Positions 48,336 through 57,035 of a DNA stretch of 63,510 nucleotides are shown piece after piece. Numbering within the stretch: the stretch's first letter is position 1; each line of letters begins with the position of its first letter. Under the pieces are notes generated by a model. That model was given only the letters and a program-made list of their open reading frames with translations. It searched no databases and was not told where the DNA came from. Position numbers and translations under genes: made by a program. Source of the DNA: Candidatus Roseilinea sp. NK_OTU-006 (GTDB lineage: Bacteria > Chloroflexota > Anaerolineae > J036 > Brachytrichaceae); the NCBI RefSeq assembly GCF_012931985.1, contig NZ_JAAFGM010000018.1, forward strand, positions 1-63,510, written 5' to 3'.

Positions 48336-49925
48336 ATGGATCAGCCAAACGCTTCACATCACGCCGCGGTGTGCATCACCGATCTGAGTTATACCTACGC
48401 GCGCCGCGAGCAGCCGGCCCTGCGCAACGTCGGGCTCGAACTTCGGGCCGGCGAGGTGACGCTGATCGTAGGTCGCAGCGGCAGCGGCAAAACCACGCTC
48501 ACCCGCTGCATCAACGGCCTCATCCCACATCGCTACAAAGCGGGAACACTCTCCGGCCACATCCTTTACTACGGGGAGTCTACGGCCCAGTGGTCATTAG
48601 CGCAACTGGCGCGCCGCATCGGGACCGTGCTGCAAGACCCCGACAAGCAGGTCGTGGCGGCGCGGGTGCGGAACGAGATCGCTTTCGGGTTGGAGAATCT
48701 GGGATTACCGCGGGAGGAGATCATCGCCCGCGTGAGCGCGGTGGCGCGCCAGTTGCGCATCGAGCCTTTGCTGGAGCGACCGACGTATGCCCTGAGCGGC
48801 GGGGAACAACAGAAAGTGGTGATCGCCGCCACGCTGGCGATGCGCCCGCGGGTGCTGCTGCTCGATGAGCCGCTGGCTTCGCTCGACCTGCCCTCGGCGC
48901 GCCGGGCGCTGGCGCTCTTTCGCCGGCTGGCTGACGACGGTCTGGCCATCGCGCTGGTGGAGCACCGCGTGCACGAGGCATTGCGCATTGCGCCGGAGCG
49001 GTGCGTGGCGCTGCGCGACGGCGCCGTGGCCTTCGACGGCGACGCGGCCGGCTTTCACGCATGGCGCAGTCGGCCGGACGAAGGCGTCGCTGGGCCGAGT
49101 GCACTGCCTGCGCCCCTGCCGCCGGAGGCGCCGGGGCCGGCCCTGCTGACCTTCCGCGACGTGCACTATGCCTACCCCGGCGCCGCCGAGCCCCAACTGC
49201 GCGGGGTGTCGTTCGAGGTGCGCGCCGGCGAGGTGATCGCCTTGATCGGCCCCAACGGCGCCGGCAAGTCCACCCTGTGCCGCACCGCCCTCGGCCTGCT
49301 GCGCCCAACGCGCGGCCGGGTCTTTCTCGGCGAGATGGATGCCGCGCGCTTGAGCGTGGCGCAAATCGCCCGCCGGGTAGGCTACGTCTTCCAGAATCCG
49401 GCCGCCATGCTGTTTGCCCCCACCCTGCGCGAGGAGCTGAGCTTCGGGCCGCGCAACGTGGGCATGGCGGAGGACCGTATCGGCGCTGCCATCGGCCAGG
49501 CCCTGGAGCTTGTGGGGTTGAGCCACCTGTCGCTCGATCAATCGCCGTTTGGGCTGAGCTTCGGCCAGCAGAAGCGCGTGGCGGTGGCCAGCGTGATGGC
49601 CATGCAGCCGGAGGTGCTGATCCTGGACGAACCCACCGCCGGCTTGGACGACGACACCGCCGAGGACCTGTTGCGCCGATTGCTGCGCGCCCCGCACGGG
49701 CCGCGCGCCATCCTGATGGTGACGCACGACTTTGCCTTGGCGCGCCGGTTCGCCCACCGTGTCCTGCTGATGCACGCCGGGCGCATTGTCGCCGACGGGC
49801 CGCCGTCAGTAGTGCTGGATGACGAAGCGATGTTGCGCCGGGCGGAGTTGGCGTGGGCGGACCCGGACGTAGCCCAAGACGCCCGGCCGCAAGGAAGGGA
49901 CGATGATGACGGCGCAAACGTTTGA
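48336..49925 (+). CDS. ECF transporter ATPase, fused A1-A2 (CbiO-like)
   Basis: 529 residues with two ABC ATPase domains in one chain: Walker A GRSGSGKTT and GPNGAGKST, Q-loops TVLQDPDKQVV and YVFQNPAAMLF, signatures LSGGEQQKV and LSFGQQKRV, Walker B VLLLDEPLASLD and VLILDEPTAGLD. The QDPD and QNP Q-loops are ECF-type. In most bacteria EcfA1 and EcfA2 are separate. The end overlaps ecfT by 23 bases. A TACAAT box lies about 20 bases before the ATG. Confidence 0.9.
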   Translation: MDQPNASHHAAVCITDLSYTYARREQPALRNVGLELRAGEVTLIVGRSGSGKTTLTRCINGLIPHRYKAGTLSGHILYYGESTAQWSLAQLARRIGTVLQDPDKQVVAARVRNEIAFGLENLGLPREEIIARVSAVARQLRIEPLLERPTYALSGGEQQKVVIAATLAMRPRVLLLDEPLASLDLPSARRALALFRRLADDGLAIALVEHRVHEALRIAPERCVALRDGAVAFDGDAAGFHAWRSRPDEGVAGPSALPAPLPPEAPGPALLTFRDVHYAYPGAAEPQLRGVSFEVRAGEVIALIGPNGAGKSTLCRTALGLLRPTRGRVFLGEMDAARLSVAQIARRVGYVFQNPAAMLFAPTLREELSFGPRNVGMAEDRIGAAIGQALELVGLSHLSLDQSPFGLSFGQQKRVAVASVMAMQPEVLILDEPTAGLDDDTAEDLLRRLLRAPHGPRAILMVTHDFALARRFAHRVLLMHAGRIVADGPPSVVLDDEAMLRRAELAWADPDVAQDARPQGRDDDDGANV

Positions 49926-50607
49926 CCCCCGCGCGCGCGTGACCTTCTACGCCTGCCTGACCACGGCGGTGCTGGTGGCGAACGATTGGCGCGCCCTGGC
50001 CGGCCTGGCCGTGCTGGCGTTGGCTGTGCTGGGCGTGGCGCGCCTGCCGTGGGCGCGCATCCGACCTATCTGGATCGGCGCGTTGCTCTTCATCGCGTTC
50101 ATCACCGCGCTGAATCTGCTCTTTCGCACGCCGCTGGAGGCGGCGCAGCAAGCGCTGCGCGCCCTGGCCATGGCGGCCGCTTCGCTGGCCGTGATGCTCA
50201 CCTTCGACCCAGCCCAACTCGGCGTCACCTTCCGCCGCATGGGCCTGCCCGACACGTTCGCCTTCGCGCTCGACCTCACCTTGCGCTTCGTGCCCACGCT
50301 CATCCGCGACTTTCGCATCACCATAGACGCTCAACGGGCGCGCGGCTACGAGCTGGAATCGCGCGATCGTAGCCTGAAAGCGATGCTCACCGTGGGGCGC
50401 CGCTTTGCCCCGCTCATCGTGCCGGTGGTGGTGCGCGCCGTGCTGGACGCCGAGGAGCGCGCCAATGCCATGGACCTGCGCGCCTTCGGCACCGGGCCAC
50501 GCACCTGGGCGCAGACGCTGCGCCTGCGATGGCGCGACGGCGCGCTGATCGTCGCCTCGTTCGCCCTGCTGGCCGGCGGCGTCGCGTCGCGGCTGCTGTT
50601 GGGCTGA
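49903..50607 (+). CDS. ecfT: ECF transporter T component (EcfT/CbiQ)
   Basis: 234 residues, about five membrane helices plus a cytoplasmic coupling region. FDPRARVTFYACLTTAVLVA, LTLRFVPTLIRDFRITIDAQ and RARGYELES with ANAMDLRAFG are the T-component signatures (the ARG motifs that touch the ATPases). Overlaps the ATPase gene, so the A1A2 chain and T protein are made together; the S component is encoded on the opposite strand. Confidence 0.9.
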   Translation: MMTAQTFDPRARVTFYACLTTAVLVANDWRALAGLAVLALAVLGVARLPWARIRPIWIGALLFIAFITALNLLFRTPLEAAQQALRALAMAAASLAVMLTFDPAQLGVTFRRMGLPDTFAFALDLTLRFVPTLIRDFRITIDAQRARGYELESRDRSLKAMLTVGRRFAPLIVPVVVRAVLDAEERANAMDLRAFGTGPRTWAQTLRLRWRDGALIVASFALLAGGVASRLLLG

Positions 50608-50615
50608 GCCGCGCT

Positions 50616-52064
50616 TCAACTCTTGAGGATCTGCTGGCGGGCGGATTCTGCATCCTCTTTGCTTGCTAACAGCGTGAGCGTGTCGTCGGCTTCGATCACC
50701 GTGCTGCCGGTCGGCACGATATGACCGCTGTTGCGCGTGATCAACACAATGAGCGCGCCACGCGGGAGGTGCAAGTCCACGATTTGCTTGCCCACCGCCG
50801 GCGAAGACGCGCTGATGCGGATTTCCACCGGCCGGGCGTCCGAGGCGTCTATCACGCGAAGCGTCGGTGGCACGCGCCGCTCTTCGGGCAGGTTCAACCC
50901 CAGCCAATTCGCCACCAGCGACACGGTGGTGCCTTGGAGCAAGACCGAGGTCAGCACCACGAAGAAGACCAGGTTGAAGATCAAGTCCGCCTGCGGCAAG
51001 CCGGCCACCAGCGGGAAGGTGGCCAGCACGATCGGCGCAGCACCGCGCAGGCCCGCCCACGACACCAGCGCCAGTTCGCGCAGTGACATGCGCGCCCAGA
51101 ACAGCGAGAGCAAGACCGCCGCCGGACGCGCCACGAAGACCAGAAAGGCCGCGCTCAGCAGGGCCACGCCGGTGAGCGGGAGCAACTGCGAAGGGAAGAC
51201 CAACAGGCCGAGGGTGAGGAACATGGCGATCTGCATCAGCCAGGCCAGGCCATCATGAAAGCGCGATAGGCTGCCTTTGTGGATGAAGTCTTGGTTGCCC
51301 ATATACAGGCCGCACAGATACACTGCCAGGAAGCCGTTGCCCCCGGCCAGCGTCGTGGCGCTGTAGGCGACCAGCACGATGGCGATGGTGATGGCCGCGT
51401 AAAGCCCATCGGCCTGCAGGCGGATGCGATTCATCACGCGCACGCCGAGGTAACCGCTCATCAGCCCGAATGCAGCGCCGAGTGACATCTGCAAGGCGAA
51501 CATCGGCACCAGGCCGAGCGCATTTGCGCCCGGCGTGGTCAGCAGGCTGATCATGCCGATCGTGAGAAAGACCGCCATCGGATCGTTGCTGCCGGACTCC
51601 AATTCGATCAGTGGCTCGAGGTGGCCGGCCAGCCGGGTGGCGCGCATACGCATCAGGCTGAACACTGCCGCCGCGTCGGTGGACGAGATGACGGCGCCGA
51701 ACAACAGCCCCTCCAGGAGCGAAAAGCCCAGCACGGCCGTCGCGAATAGCCCTACGGCCAATGCGGTGATGAGCACGCCCACCGTCGCCAATGCCAGGCC
51801 GTGCTTCAACACCGGCCTCACTTCATTCCACGCCGTGTCCAGGCCGCCCGAAAACAGGATGAAGTTGAACGCCACCACGCCCACCGCCTGCGCCAGCCGC
51901 GCGTCATCGAAGTAGATGCCGCCGAGGCCTTCCGATCCGGCCAGCATGCCGATGGCGAGGAACAACACCAATGATGGCACGCCGAGCACGCTGGACGCCT
52001 TGCTCGCCAGCACGCTCAGGGCCAACAGCCCGGCGACGATGAGCAGGAGCTGTTCGATGGGCAT
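50616..52064 (-). CDS. K+/H+ or Na+/H+ antiporter, CPA1 (NhaP2-like) with TrkA_C domain
   Basis: 482 residues. Twelve or so membrane helices with GVVAFNFILFSGGLDTAWNE, GAVISSTDAAAVFSLMR (the TDA motif) and PLIELESGSNDPMAVFLTIG (the essential ND pair). The C-terminal RCK-C/TrkA_C domain starts near 400 (RPVEIRISASSPAVGKQIVD), as in NhaP2/CvrA potassium-proton antiporters, and would gate transport by nucleotide or ligand. Alone on its transcript; a TAAAAT box lies nine bases before the ATG. Confidence 0.9.
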   Translation of the reverse strand: MPIEQLLLIVAGLLALSVLASKASSVLGVPSLVLFLAIGMLAGSEGLGGIYFDDARLAQAVGVVAFNFILFSGGLDTAWNEVRPVLKHGLALATVGVLITALAVGLFATAVLGFSLLEGLLFGAVISSTDAAAVFSLMRMRATRLAGHLEPLIELESGSNDPMAVFLTIGMISLLTTPGANALGLVPMFALQMSLGAAFGLMSGYLGVRVMNRIRLQADGLYAAITIAIVLVAYSATTLAGGNGFLAVYLCGLYMGNQDFIHKGSLSRFHDGLAWLMQIAMFLTLGLLVFPSQLLPLTGVALLSAAFLVFVARPAAVLLSLFWARMSLRELALVSWAGLRGAAPIVLATFPLVAGLPQADLIFNLVFFVVLTSVLLQGTTVSLVANWLGLNLPEERRVPPTLRVIDASDARPVEIRISASSPAVGKQIVDLHLPRGALIVLITRNSGHIVPTGSTVIEADDTLTLLASKEDAESARQQILKS

Positions 52065-52073
52065 GAGAGCGTC

Positions 52074-52079
52074 ATTTTA
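52074..52079 (-). promoter_or_regulatory. -10 box for antiporter gene, leaderless type
   Basis: Minus-strand TAAAAT ends nine bases before the ATG at 52064, with no ribosome binding site. Confidence 0.45.
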
Positions 52080-52132
52080 GGATGGTCGAACAACTCGGCG
52101 GGGAGCCGAACGCCAGCGGCGGGCTGAGTTGC

Positions 52133-53788
52133 TCAACGCATCACGATCGGCGCGAACGACTTGTGGGAGTATGCAGAATCGGGCACATACTCGAAGGCGC
52201 CCAGGTCGCATGGGCCGAAGCGCCCCACGCCGCGCTGGTCTTGCGGCGGGCAGTTCACGCCGGCATCAATGGCCGGGCTGCCGGACAATAGGGCCAGCGT
52301 CGGCAGCGGCCCGCCGTTGTTAGCGACGCCGGCCGCAAGCAGTGGGTTGGCCCGCACAATGCCGGTGGTGCAATCGGACCCGCTCGGGCTTTGCAGGTTG
52401 GGGCTGCCGCTCAGCGCGCCAAAGCACTGCGTGGACGTGTGGCCGCCGCCGAGCTGGTTGCCGGCGATGATCAGGTTGCGCAGTTGCGCGTTGGCCGGCG
52501 AGCCGCTGGCATTGTAGATCCCGCCGCCGAACTCGTCGGCGTGGTTATAGGCTACCGTCAGGTTGATGGCAGTGACTTGCCCGCCCTCGATGTGCAGCCC
52601 GCCGCCGCTGCCCCGGTTGGCCGCGAGCGCGTCGGCGCGGTTGTGGGCGATGGTGAGGTTGACCAGCGTGGCGGTGCTCCAGGCAGTGTAGGTGGTGCTT
52701 TGCGCGATGCGAATCGCGCCGCCGTTTTGCTCGGAGCGGTTGCCGACGAAAGTGGAATTGTGCAGCGTGAGTGGGCCGTTGTGGTGCATCAGCGCGCCGC
52801 CGTTGGCGCTGACGCCGCCGTAGCGGGCATACACCGTGTTGCTCATGAACAAGTTGCCCGCGATGGTCGAGCGGTCGGGGTAGTAGAGGTAGGTGTACAC
52901 GGCGCCGCCGTGGTTGCGCGCTTGGTTGCCGATGAAGACGCTGTCGCGGATGACCACCTCGCCGCCGATCCCCTGATTGCCGATGCCGGAATGACGGCTG
53001 GCGCCGTCGTTGTAGATGGCGCCGCCGAAGCCGAAGTTGACGCTGGCGTTGCTGCCCGGCGTGCTGTCGTTGTCGCGGAAGGTGGAGCGCAGCACGGTGA
53101 TCGGGCAACGCAGGTTGTTGATCGCGCCGCCGTTGATCCCGCGGTTGCGCTCGAACAGACTGTCCTCGATGTGCAACGCGCCGTAGTGCATCGAGATGGC
53201 GCCGCCGCCGCCTTCTTTGTTCTCGGCGGTGCTGTCGTTGTCGCGGAACACGCTGTTGTGGATGCGGACGCGCGCGTTGTAGCCGACGGCGCGGAGCGCC
53301 CCGCCGCGATTGCTATAGCCGTTCGCCAGCGTGAGGTTGCGCAGCGTCAACGTGACGGGCGTGCTCGTGCTGTTCAAGTAACTCACGTCGAAGAAGAGGA
53401 TGCGCACGCTGCCGCCGCCGCTCAGCGTGACCTTGCCGCCTTGGGCGGGGCCGCCGCCGTCAATCTCGGTCGTTTGGGAGATGGTGAGCGAGCTGGTCAG
53501 GGTGATGGTGACCGGGTTCGAGCCGCAATTGAAGGTGACTAACCCGCCGCCGGCGAGTGCAGCCTGCAGCGCGGCCTCGGTGCAACTGGCCGGCGTGCCG
53601 CTGCCCACCACGCCGCCGGCGTGGGCCTCCGCAGCCGCCCAGAGCGAGGCGATACAAGCAAAGCCCAGAAGGGTCATCCTGCCGGGGATGCGGCAGGAAT
53701 AACGAGGCGCGCGGGTCTGCTGTGGGCGACGGCCGCTGAATCGCCGCAGCAAACGATCCGGAAAGAACGCTGGACTGCGCACGGTCAT
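52133..53788 (-). CDS. Secreted beta-helix protein with choice-of-anchor Q end
   Basis: 551 residues; an in-frame ATG at 53677 would start directly at the signal-like segment TLLGFACIASLWAAAEAHAG and may be the true start. The body is a right-handed beta-helix of repeats such as VRIHNSVFRDNDSTAENKEG and LHIEDSLFERNRGINGGAIN, with many GGAI/GGAL turns. The end has the anchor-Q-type SPAIDAGVNCPPQDQRGVGR and CDLGAFEY, followed by SYSHKSFAPIVMR, a short tail shared in style with the two CAP proteins. Likely a surface or extracellular protein; ligand unknown. Confidence 0.83.
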   Translation of the reverse strand: MTVRSPAFFPDRLLRRFSGRRPQQTRAPRYSCRIPGRMTLLGFACIASLWAAAEAHAGGVVGSGTPASCTEAALQAALAGGGLVTFNCGSNPVTITLTSSLTISQTTEIDGGGPAQGGKVTLSGGGSVRILFFDVSYLNSTSTPVTLTLRNLTLANGYSNRGGALRAVGYNARVRIHNSVFRDNDSTAENKEGGGGAISMHYGALHIEDSLFERNRGINGGAINNLRCPITVLRSTFRDNDSTPGSNASVNFGFGGAIYNDGASRHSGIGNQGIGGEVVIRDSVFIGNQARNHGGAVYTYLYYPDRSTIAGNLFMSNTVYARYGGVSANGGALMHHNGPLTLHNSTFVGNRSEQNGGAIRIAQSTTYTAWSTATLVNLTIAHNRADALAANRGSGGGLHIEGGQVTAINLTVAYNHADEFGGGIYNASGSPANAQLRNLIIAGNQLGGGHTSTQCFGALSGSPNLQSPSGSDCTTGIVRANPLLAAGVANNGGPLPTLALLSGSPAIDAGVNCPPQDQRGVGRFGPCDLGAFEYVPDSAYSHKSFAPIVMR

Positions 53789-53876
53789 TGAATCTTAACC
53801 CAACTCGCGCGTGTCTCCGTGGCAGGACGAGGCCGTTTTGTGGCGGCGGGCTTGGCCTAGACCTGCGCCGGATGGG

Positions 53877-54776
53877 CTACAGGAACGGGCGCGCGCCGGG
53901 TGGGCCGGGCGGCAAGTCGCGCGCCGTGTAGCGGTGCGGATAGCATATCTGGTTTGGGCGCGGGTGCGCCAGATAGGCACAGGCCAAACGTTCGCCTTCG
54001 GCGAGCATGACCTGGGTCTTCGAGAAGTCGCCTAGTTGCAGGTTGGCGTAGGCCGGCAGCGCGATGTGGTGCACGGTGACGCCGGGCGTCTGCACGGCAG
54101 CTTCCAACTCGCGCAGCGCTAGGCTGTAGAGCGGGCGCTTGATCGCGTAGCCGGCGATCTCGAAGGCGCCTCTGAGCGACGCACCGGCATCCACCTCGAA
54201 GGACAGGTCGAGCGCCCAGATCTCGGTGGCGCCGCGCGCCAGTGCAACCAGGATCGGCAGGTTGGAGATCACGCCGCCGTCCACGAACGCTTGACCGTTG
54301 TGGTATGTGGGTGGGAAGAAGCCGGGTACGGCGGCGCTGGTGAGCACAGCGTCAATCAACGGCGCGCTCGGATCGTCGCCGTAGAGATAAAGTGTGAGCG
54401 TCTGCAGGTGGCAGATGGTTACGTAAAGCGGGATCTGCAAGTCGCCGAAGGTGCGCACGTGATTGGGCAGCGACTGTTCGATATAGGCGCGGATGCGTCG
54501 GCTGTCGGCCAGATGATCGCTGCCATGCAGCGCCTTGAGCATCGAGCGCAGTGGTGAGCTGCTGAATAGCCTGCGCCGACCGGCATCGCGCCAGAGCTGG
54601 ATCATGCGCTCGGCTTGAGCGAGCGTGGGTTCGGCGGCGAGATAAGCGCCGTGCAGCGCGCCTACGGACGAGCCGACGACCATGTCGGGCGCCACGCCGT
54701 GTTGCAGCAAGGCCTTGACGGCCCCTGCCTGCAACGGCCCGCGGTTACCGCCGCCGGAGAGGACAAACGCGCGCAC
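53877..54776 (-). CDS. Patatin-like phospholipase
   Basis: 299 residues. Oxyanion motif LSGGGNRGPLQAGAV at the N-terminus, nucleophile serine in VVGSSVGALHGAYLA (GxSxG) and the catalytic aspartate in FVDGGVISNLPI. No signal peptide, so it is probably cytosolic. It lies downstream of the FtsH-like gene on the same strand with a terminator-like hairpin between them. Substrate lipid unknown. Confidence 0.9.
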   Translation of the reverse strand: MRAFVLSGGGNRGPLQAGAVKALLQHGVAPDMVVGSSVGALHGAYLAAEPTLAQAERMIQLWRDAGRRRLFSSSPLRSMLKALHGSDHLADSRRIRAYIEQSLPNHVRTFGDLQIPLYVTICHLQTLTLYLYGDDPSAPLIDAVLTSAAVPGFFPPTYHNGQAFVDGGVISNLPILVALARGATEIWALDLSFEVDAGASLRGAFEIAGYAIKRPLYSLALRELEAAVQTPGVTVHHIALPAYANLQLGDFSKTQVMLAEGERLACAYLAHPRPNQICYPHRYTARDLPPGPPGARPFL

Positions 54777-54784
54777 CGAGGGTG

Positions 54785-54815
54785 GAGGTCAGACCGTGCG
54801 AAGCGATCTGACCTC
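54785..54815 (-). terminator. Terminator-like hairpin after ftsH-like gene
   Basis: 9-bp stem (54785-54793 / 54807-54815) with a partly paired 13-base centre, nine bases beyond the stop of the FtsH-like gene. Its sequence closely resembles the hairpin at 28698-28728. Confidence 0.55.
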
Positions 54816-54823
54816 TTGAGCGT

Positions 54824-56935
54824 TCATTTCTGTTCGGGCGAGGGCGGCTGCTGATCCTGACCGTGGACGATCTCAGGGGTGAAATCGCCGACGCCGTTGC
54901 TGATCAACGTCGGCCCCTCGCCAGGTGGATTGTCCGCGTCTGCGCCGACGGTCGCAGGTGTGGGTTGATGCGATGCGTTGCCGTTCGACGCGCCGTTGAT
55001 GATCACCACAGGCTCGTCTTCGGCGACGGGGCGATTCATCCCGTTGGCTTCGACAGTCGCCGGCACCGGCTCGTTCAACAACTGGCCGCCGCTCTTGCCG
55101 TTGCGCAACTCGGCCAGCGTCTGGGCGCGAATGGCGGCCAGCGTGCGCGGGATGATCTCCTCTTCCTTGAACGCTTCGAGGCTCTGGTTAGCCTCGATGA
55201 TCTCGACGACTTCTTTGCCGTTCAAGGTGTTCCTGGCGAGGAGTTCTTCGGCGAGCGCGGTCACTTCTTTCCAGTGCCGGCGGAGCAGCTTCTCGGTCAC
55301 TTGCTCCATCTGCAGCCAATATTTCTCCAGCACATCATCCTGCGCCATGGCGGAGGCCATGTTGTCGGCGCCGAACGATCCGAAGCGCATCGCCATGCGT
55401 GGGCCGAAGTAACCGTACACCGCCAGCTTCCACAGGTTGATCTGCACGTTGCGGTAGTCGCCGCCGGTGGAGGCGAACATCTCGCCGGTCAGGATCTTCT
55501 CGGCGGCGCGGCCGGCCAGCGACACGATGATCTCGTAGGCGTAGCGCATCACCGGCTCGACGTGCTGATCCACCGTGTCTACCGGCATGACGTGGCCCTG
55601 CGCGCCGCTGGAGAGCCGCACGATGGTGGCGCGGACGATCTTCTGATCGGGCATGACGTAGTATTGGGCGACGGCATGGCCGGCTTCGTGATAGGCCAGC
55701 ACGCGGCGTTGAGATTCGTCCATCTCTTCCACTGGCGTCTCGATGCCGATGGTCTGCTCCATGAACGCCTTGTCAATGTCCCGTTGGCTCACCTTCTTGC
55801 GCCCGTCGAAGAACGCCAGTCGGACGGCGTCTTTGGTAATGGCACCGGCGATGTCGGCGGGGGTCATGCCGGCCGTATCGGCAACGATGGCCTCGACGTC
55901 CACCGTGTCATCGTGCTGGATCTTGCTCAAGTAGCCCTGGATGATCAGGCGGCGGCTGGCGCGGTCGGGCGGCTCGACGGCGATCTTGGTGTCCAGCCGG
56001 CCGGAGCGGGTGAGCGCCGGGTCCAGCACGTCGGGGCGGTTGGTGCTGCCCATCCACATCACGTGCCAGTTGCGCTTGGGGCGATACTCGCGGCCAAACA
56101 TGCGATACACGCGCCGCCAGAATTTTTCGCTGCGCGAGGGCTGGTTCATGCCGTCCATCTGGCTAAGCAGCGTGGAGAGCGCGAACATGCCCAACCCGAA
56201 GCCGGTGAAGCTGCCGACCAGCGGCCCGCTGCCGCGCACGCCGCCGCGGTTCATGCCCACCGCGTCAATCTCATCAATGTAGGCCACGCAGGCGCCGTAC
56301 TTCTTGGCCAGGTCGCGCGCCCACTTGCAGAAGCGAAGCACCTTCAGGATGTCCATGCCCCAGAACATGCCCTGGAAGCTGGTGCCCTGCGCGCTGATGA
56401 ACGCCATGCCCGACTCGCCGGCGATGGCCTTGGCCAGCATCGTCTTGCCGGTGCCGGGCGGGCCGTAGAGCAGCAAGCCGCTGATGTACTTGCCGCCCAT
56501 CTTCTCGAATTCCTTGCGATCGCGCAACAGACTCATCCACTGCTTCACCAGCTTGACAAGCTGCGGTTGGCCCCAGTAATCATCGAAGGTGACGGTAGTG
56601 TCGTCGCCGGGTCGGATGATCTCCACCTGGGGGCGGGAGAGGAACCAGAACAGCAAGCCGAACTGCAGCACGATGCTGAGCAGCACAGCCATGATGCGCA
56701 ACGAGAGGTCAATGGCTAGCCCCACTGCGCTGAAGAACATGTTCAGCGACACGTCGTCAATGGTGGCCAGCATGTAGATCGTGACGCCCAGGCTGACCAG
56801 GATGAAGATTTTGATGAAGCTGCGGATCGCCCGGCGCAAGCGGTTCGGCCAACGGTTATAGGGGATGTCGATCTTTTTCTTTTGCTTCTTGGGTTTGGGA
56901 TCGGACACACTCAGTGGGCCAGAAAGGCTCGCCAT
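54824..56935 (-). CDS. FtsH-like membrane AAA+ metalloprotease
   Basis: 703 residues. Two membrane helices near 40-100, AAA module with Walker A GPPGTGKTMLAKAIAGES, Walker B CVAYIDEIDAVG, and second-region-of-homology STNRPDVLDPALTRSGRLD; protease zinc site AYHEAGHAVAQ with a downstream aspartate in TGGDYRNVQ. Compared with FtsH there is an about 60-residue insertion between Walker B and the SRH, the pore loop reads GMFWGMD instead of the usual MFVGVG, and a Pro/Asn-rich C-terminal tail of about 110 residues. So this is a divergent FtsH paralogue rather than the housekeeping copy. AGGAG lies seven bases before the ATG. Confidence 0.87.
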   Translation of the reverse strand: MASLSGPLSVSDPKPKKQKKKIDIPYNRWPNRLRRAIRSFIKIFILVSLGVTIYMLATIDDVSLNMFFSAVGLAIDLSLRIMAVLLSIVLQFGLLFWFLSRPQVEIIRPGDDTTVTFDDYWGQPQLVKLVKQWMSLLRDRKEFEKMGGKYISGLLLYGPPGTGKTMLAKAIAGESGMAFISAQGTSFQGMFWGMDILKVLRFCKWARDLAKKYGACVAYIDEIDAVGMNRGGVRGSGPLVGSFTGFGLGMFALSTLLSQMDGMNQPSRSEKFWRRVYRMFGREYRPKRNWHVMWMGSTNRPDVLDPALTRSGRLDTKIAVEPPDRASRRLIIQGYLSKIQHDDTVDVEAIVADTAGMTPADIAGAITKDAVRLAFFDGRKKVSQRDIDKAFMEQTIGIETPVEEMDESQRRVLAYHEAGHAVAQYYVMPDQKIVRATIVRLSSGAQGHVMPVDTVDQHVEPVMRYAYEIIVSLAGRAAEKILTGEMFASTGGDYRNVQINLWKLAVYGYFGPRMAMRFGSFGADNMASAMAQDDVLEKYWLQMEQVTEKLLRRHWKEVTALAEELLARNTLNGKEVVEIIEANQSLEAFKEEEIIPRTLAAIRAQTLAELRNGKSGGQLLNEPVPATVEANGMNRPVAEDEPVVIINGASNGNASHQPTPATVGADADNPPGEGPTLISNGVGDFTPEIVHGQDQQPPSPEQK

Positions 56936-56975
56936 GAACGAACTCCTTAACTACTCTTCAAATTACGGCCCTTTG

Positions 56976-57003
56976 ATTGTAGTATTGCTCCAGATCAGAA
57001 CAA
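56976..57003 (-). promoter_or_regulatory. Promoter of ftsH-like gene
   Basis: Minus strand TTGTTC (56998-57003) and TACAAT (56976-56981), 16-base spacer, 40 bases upstream of the ATG. Confidence 0.45.
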
Positions 57004-57035
57004 GCCCAATTGGTTTAGAGTTTGGTGAGAAGATC

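Noticed and set aside
48721..51060. Long minus-strand open frame opposite the ECF ATPase and T genes
   Set aside because: Low-complexity Arg/Pro/Ala translation and complete overlap with confidently identified ecf genes.
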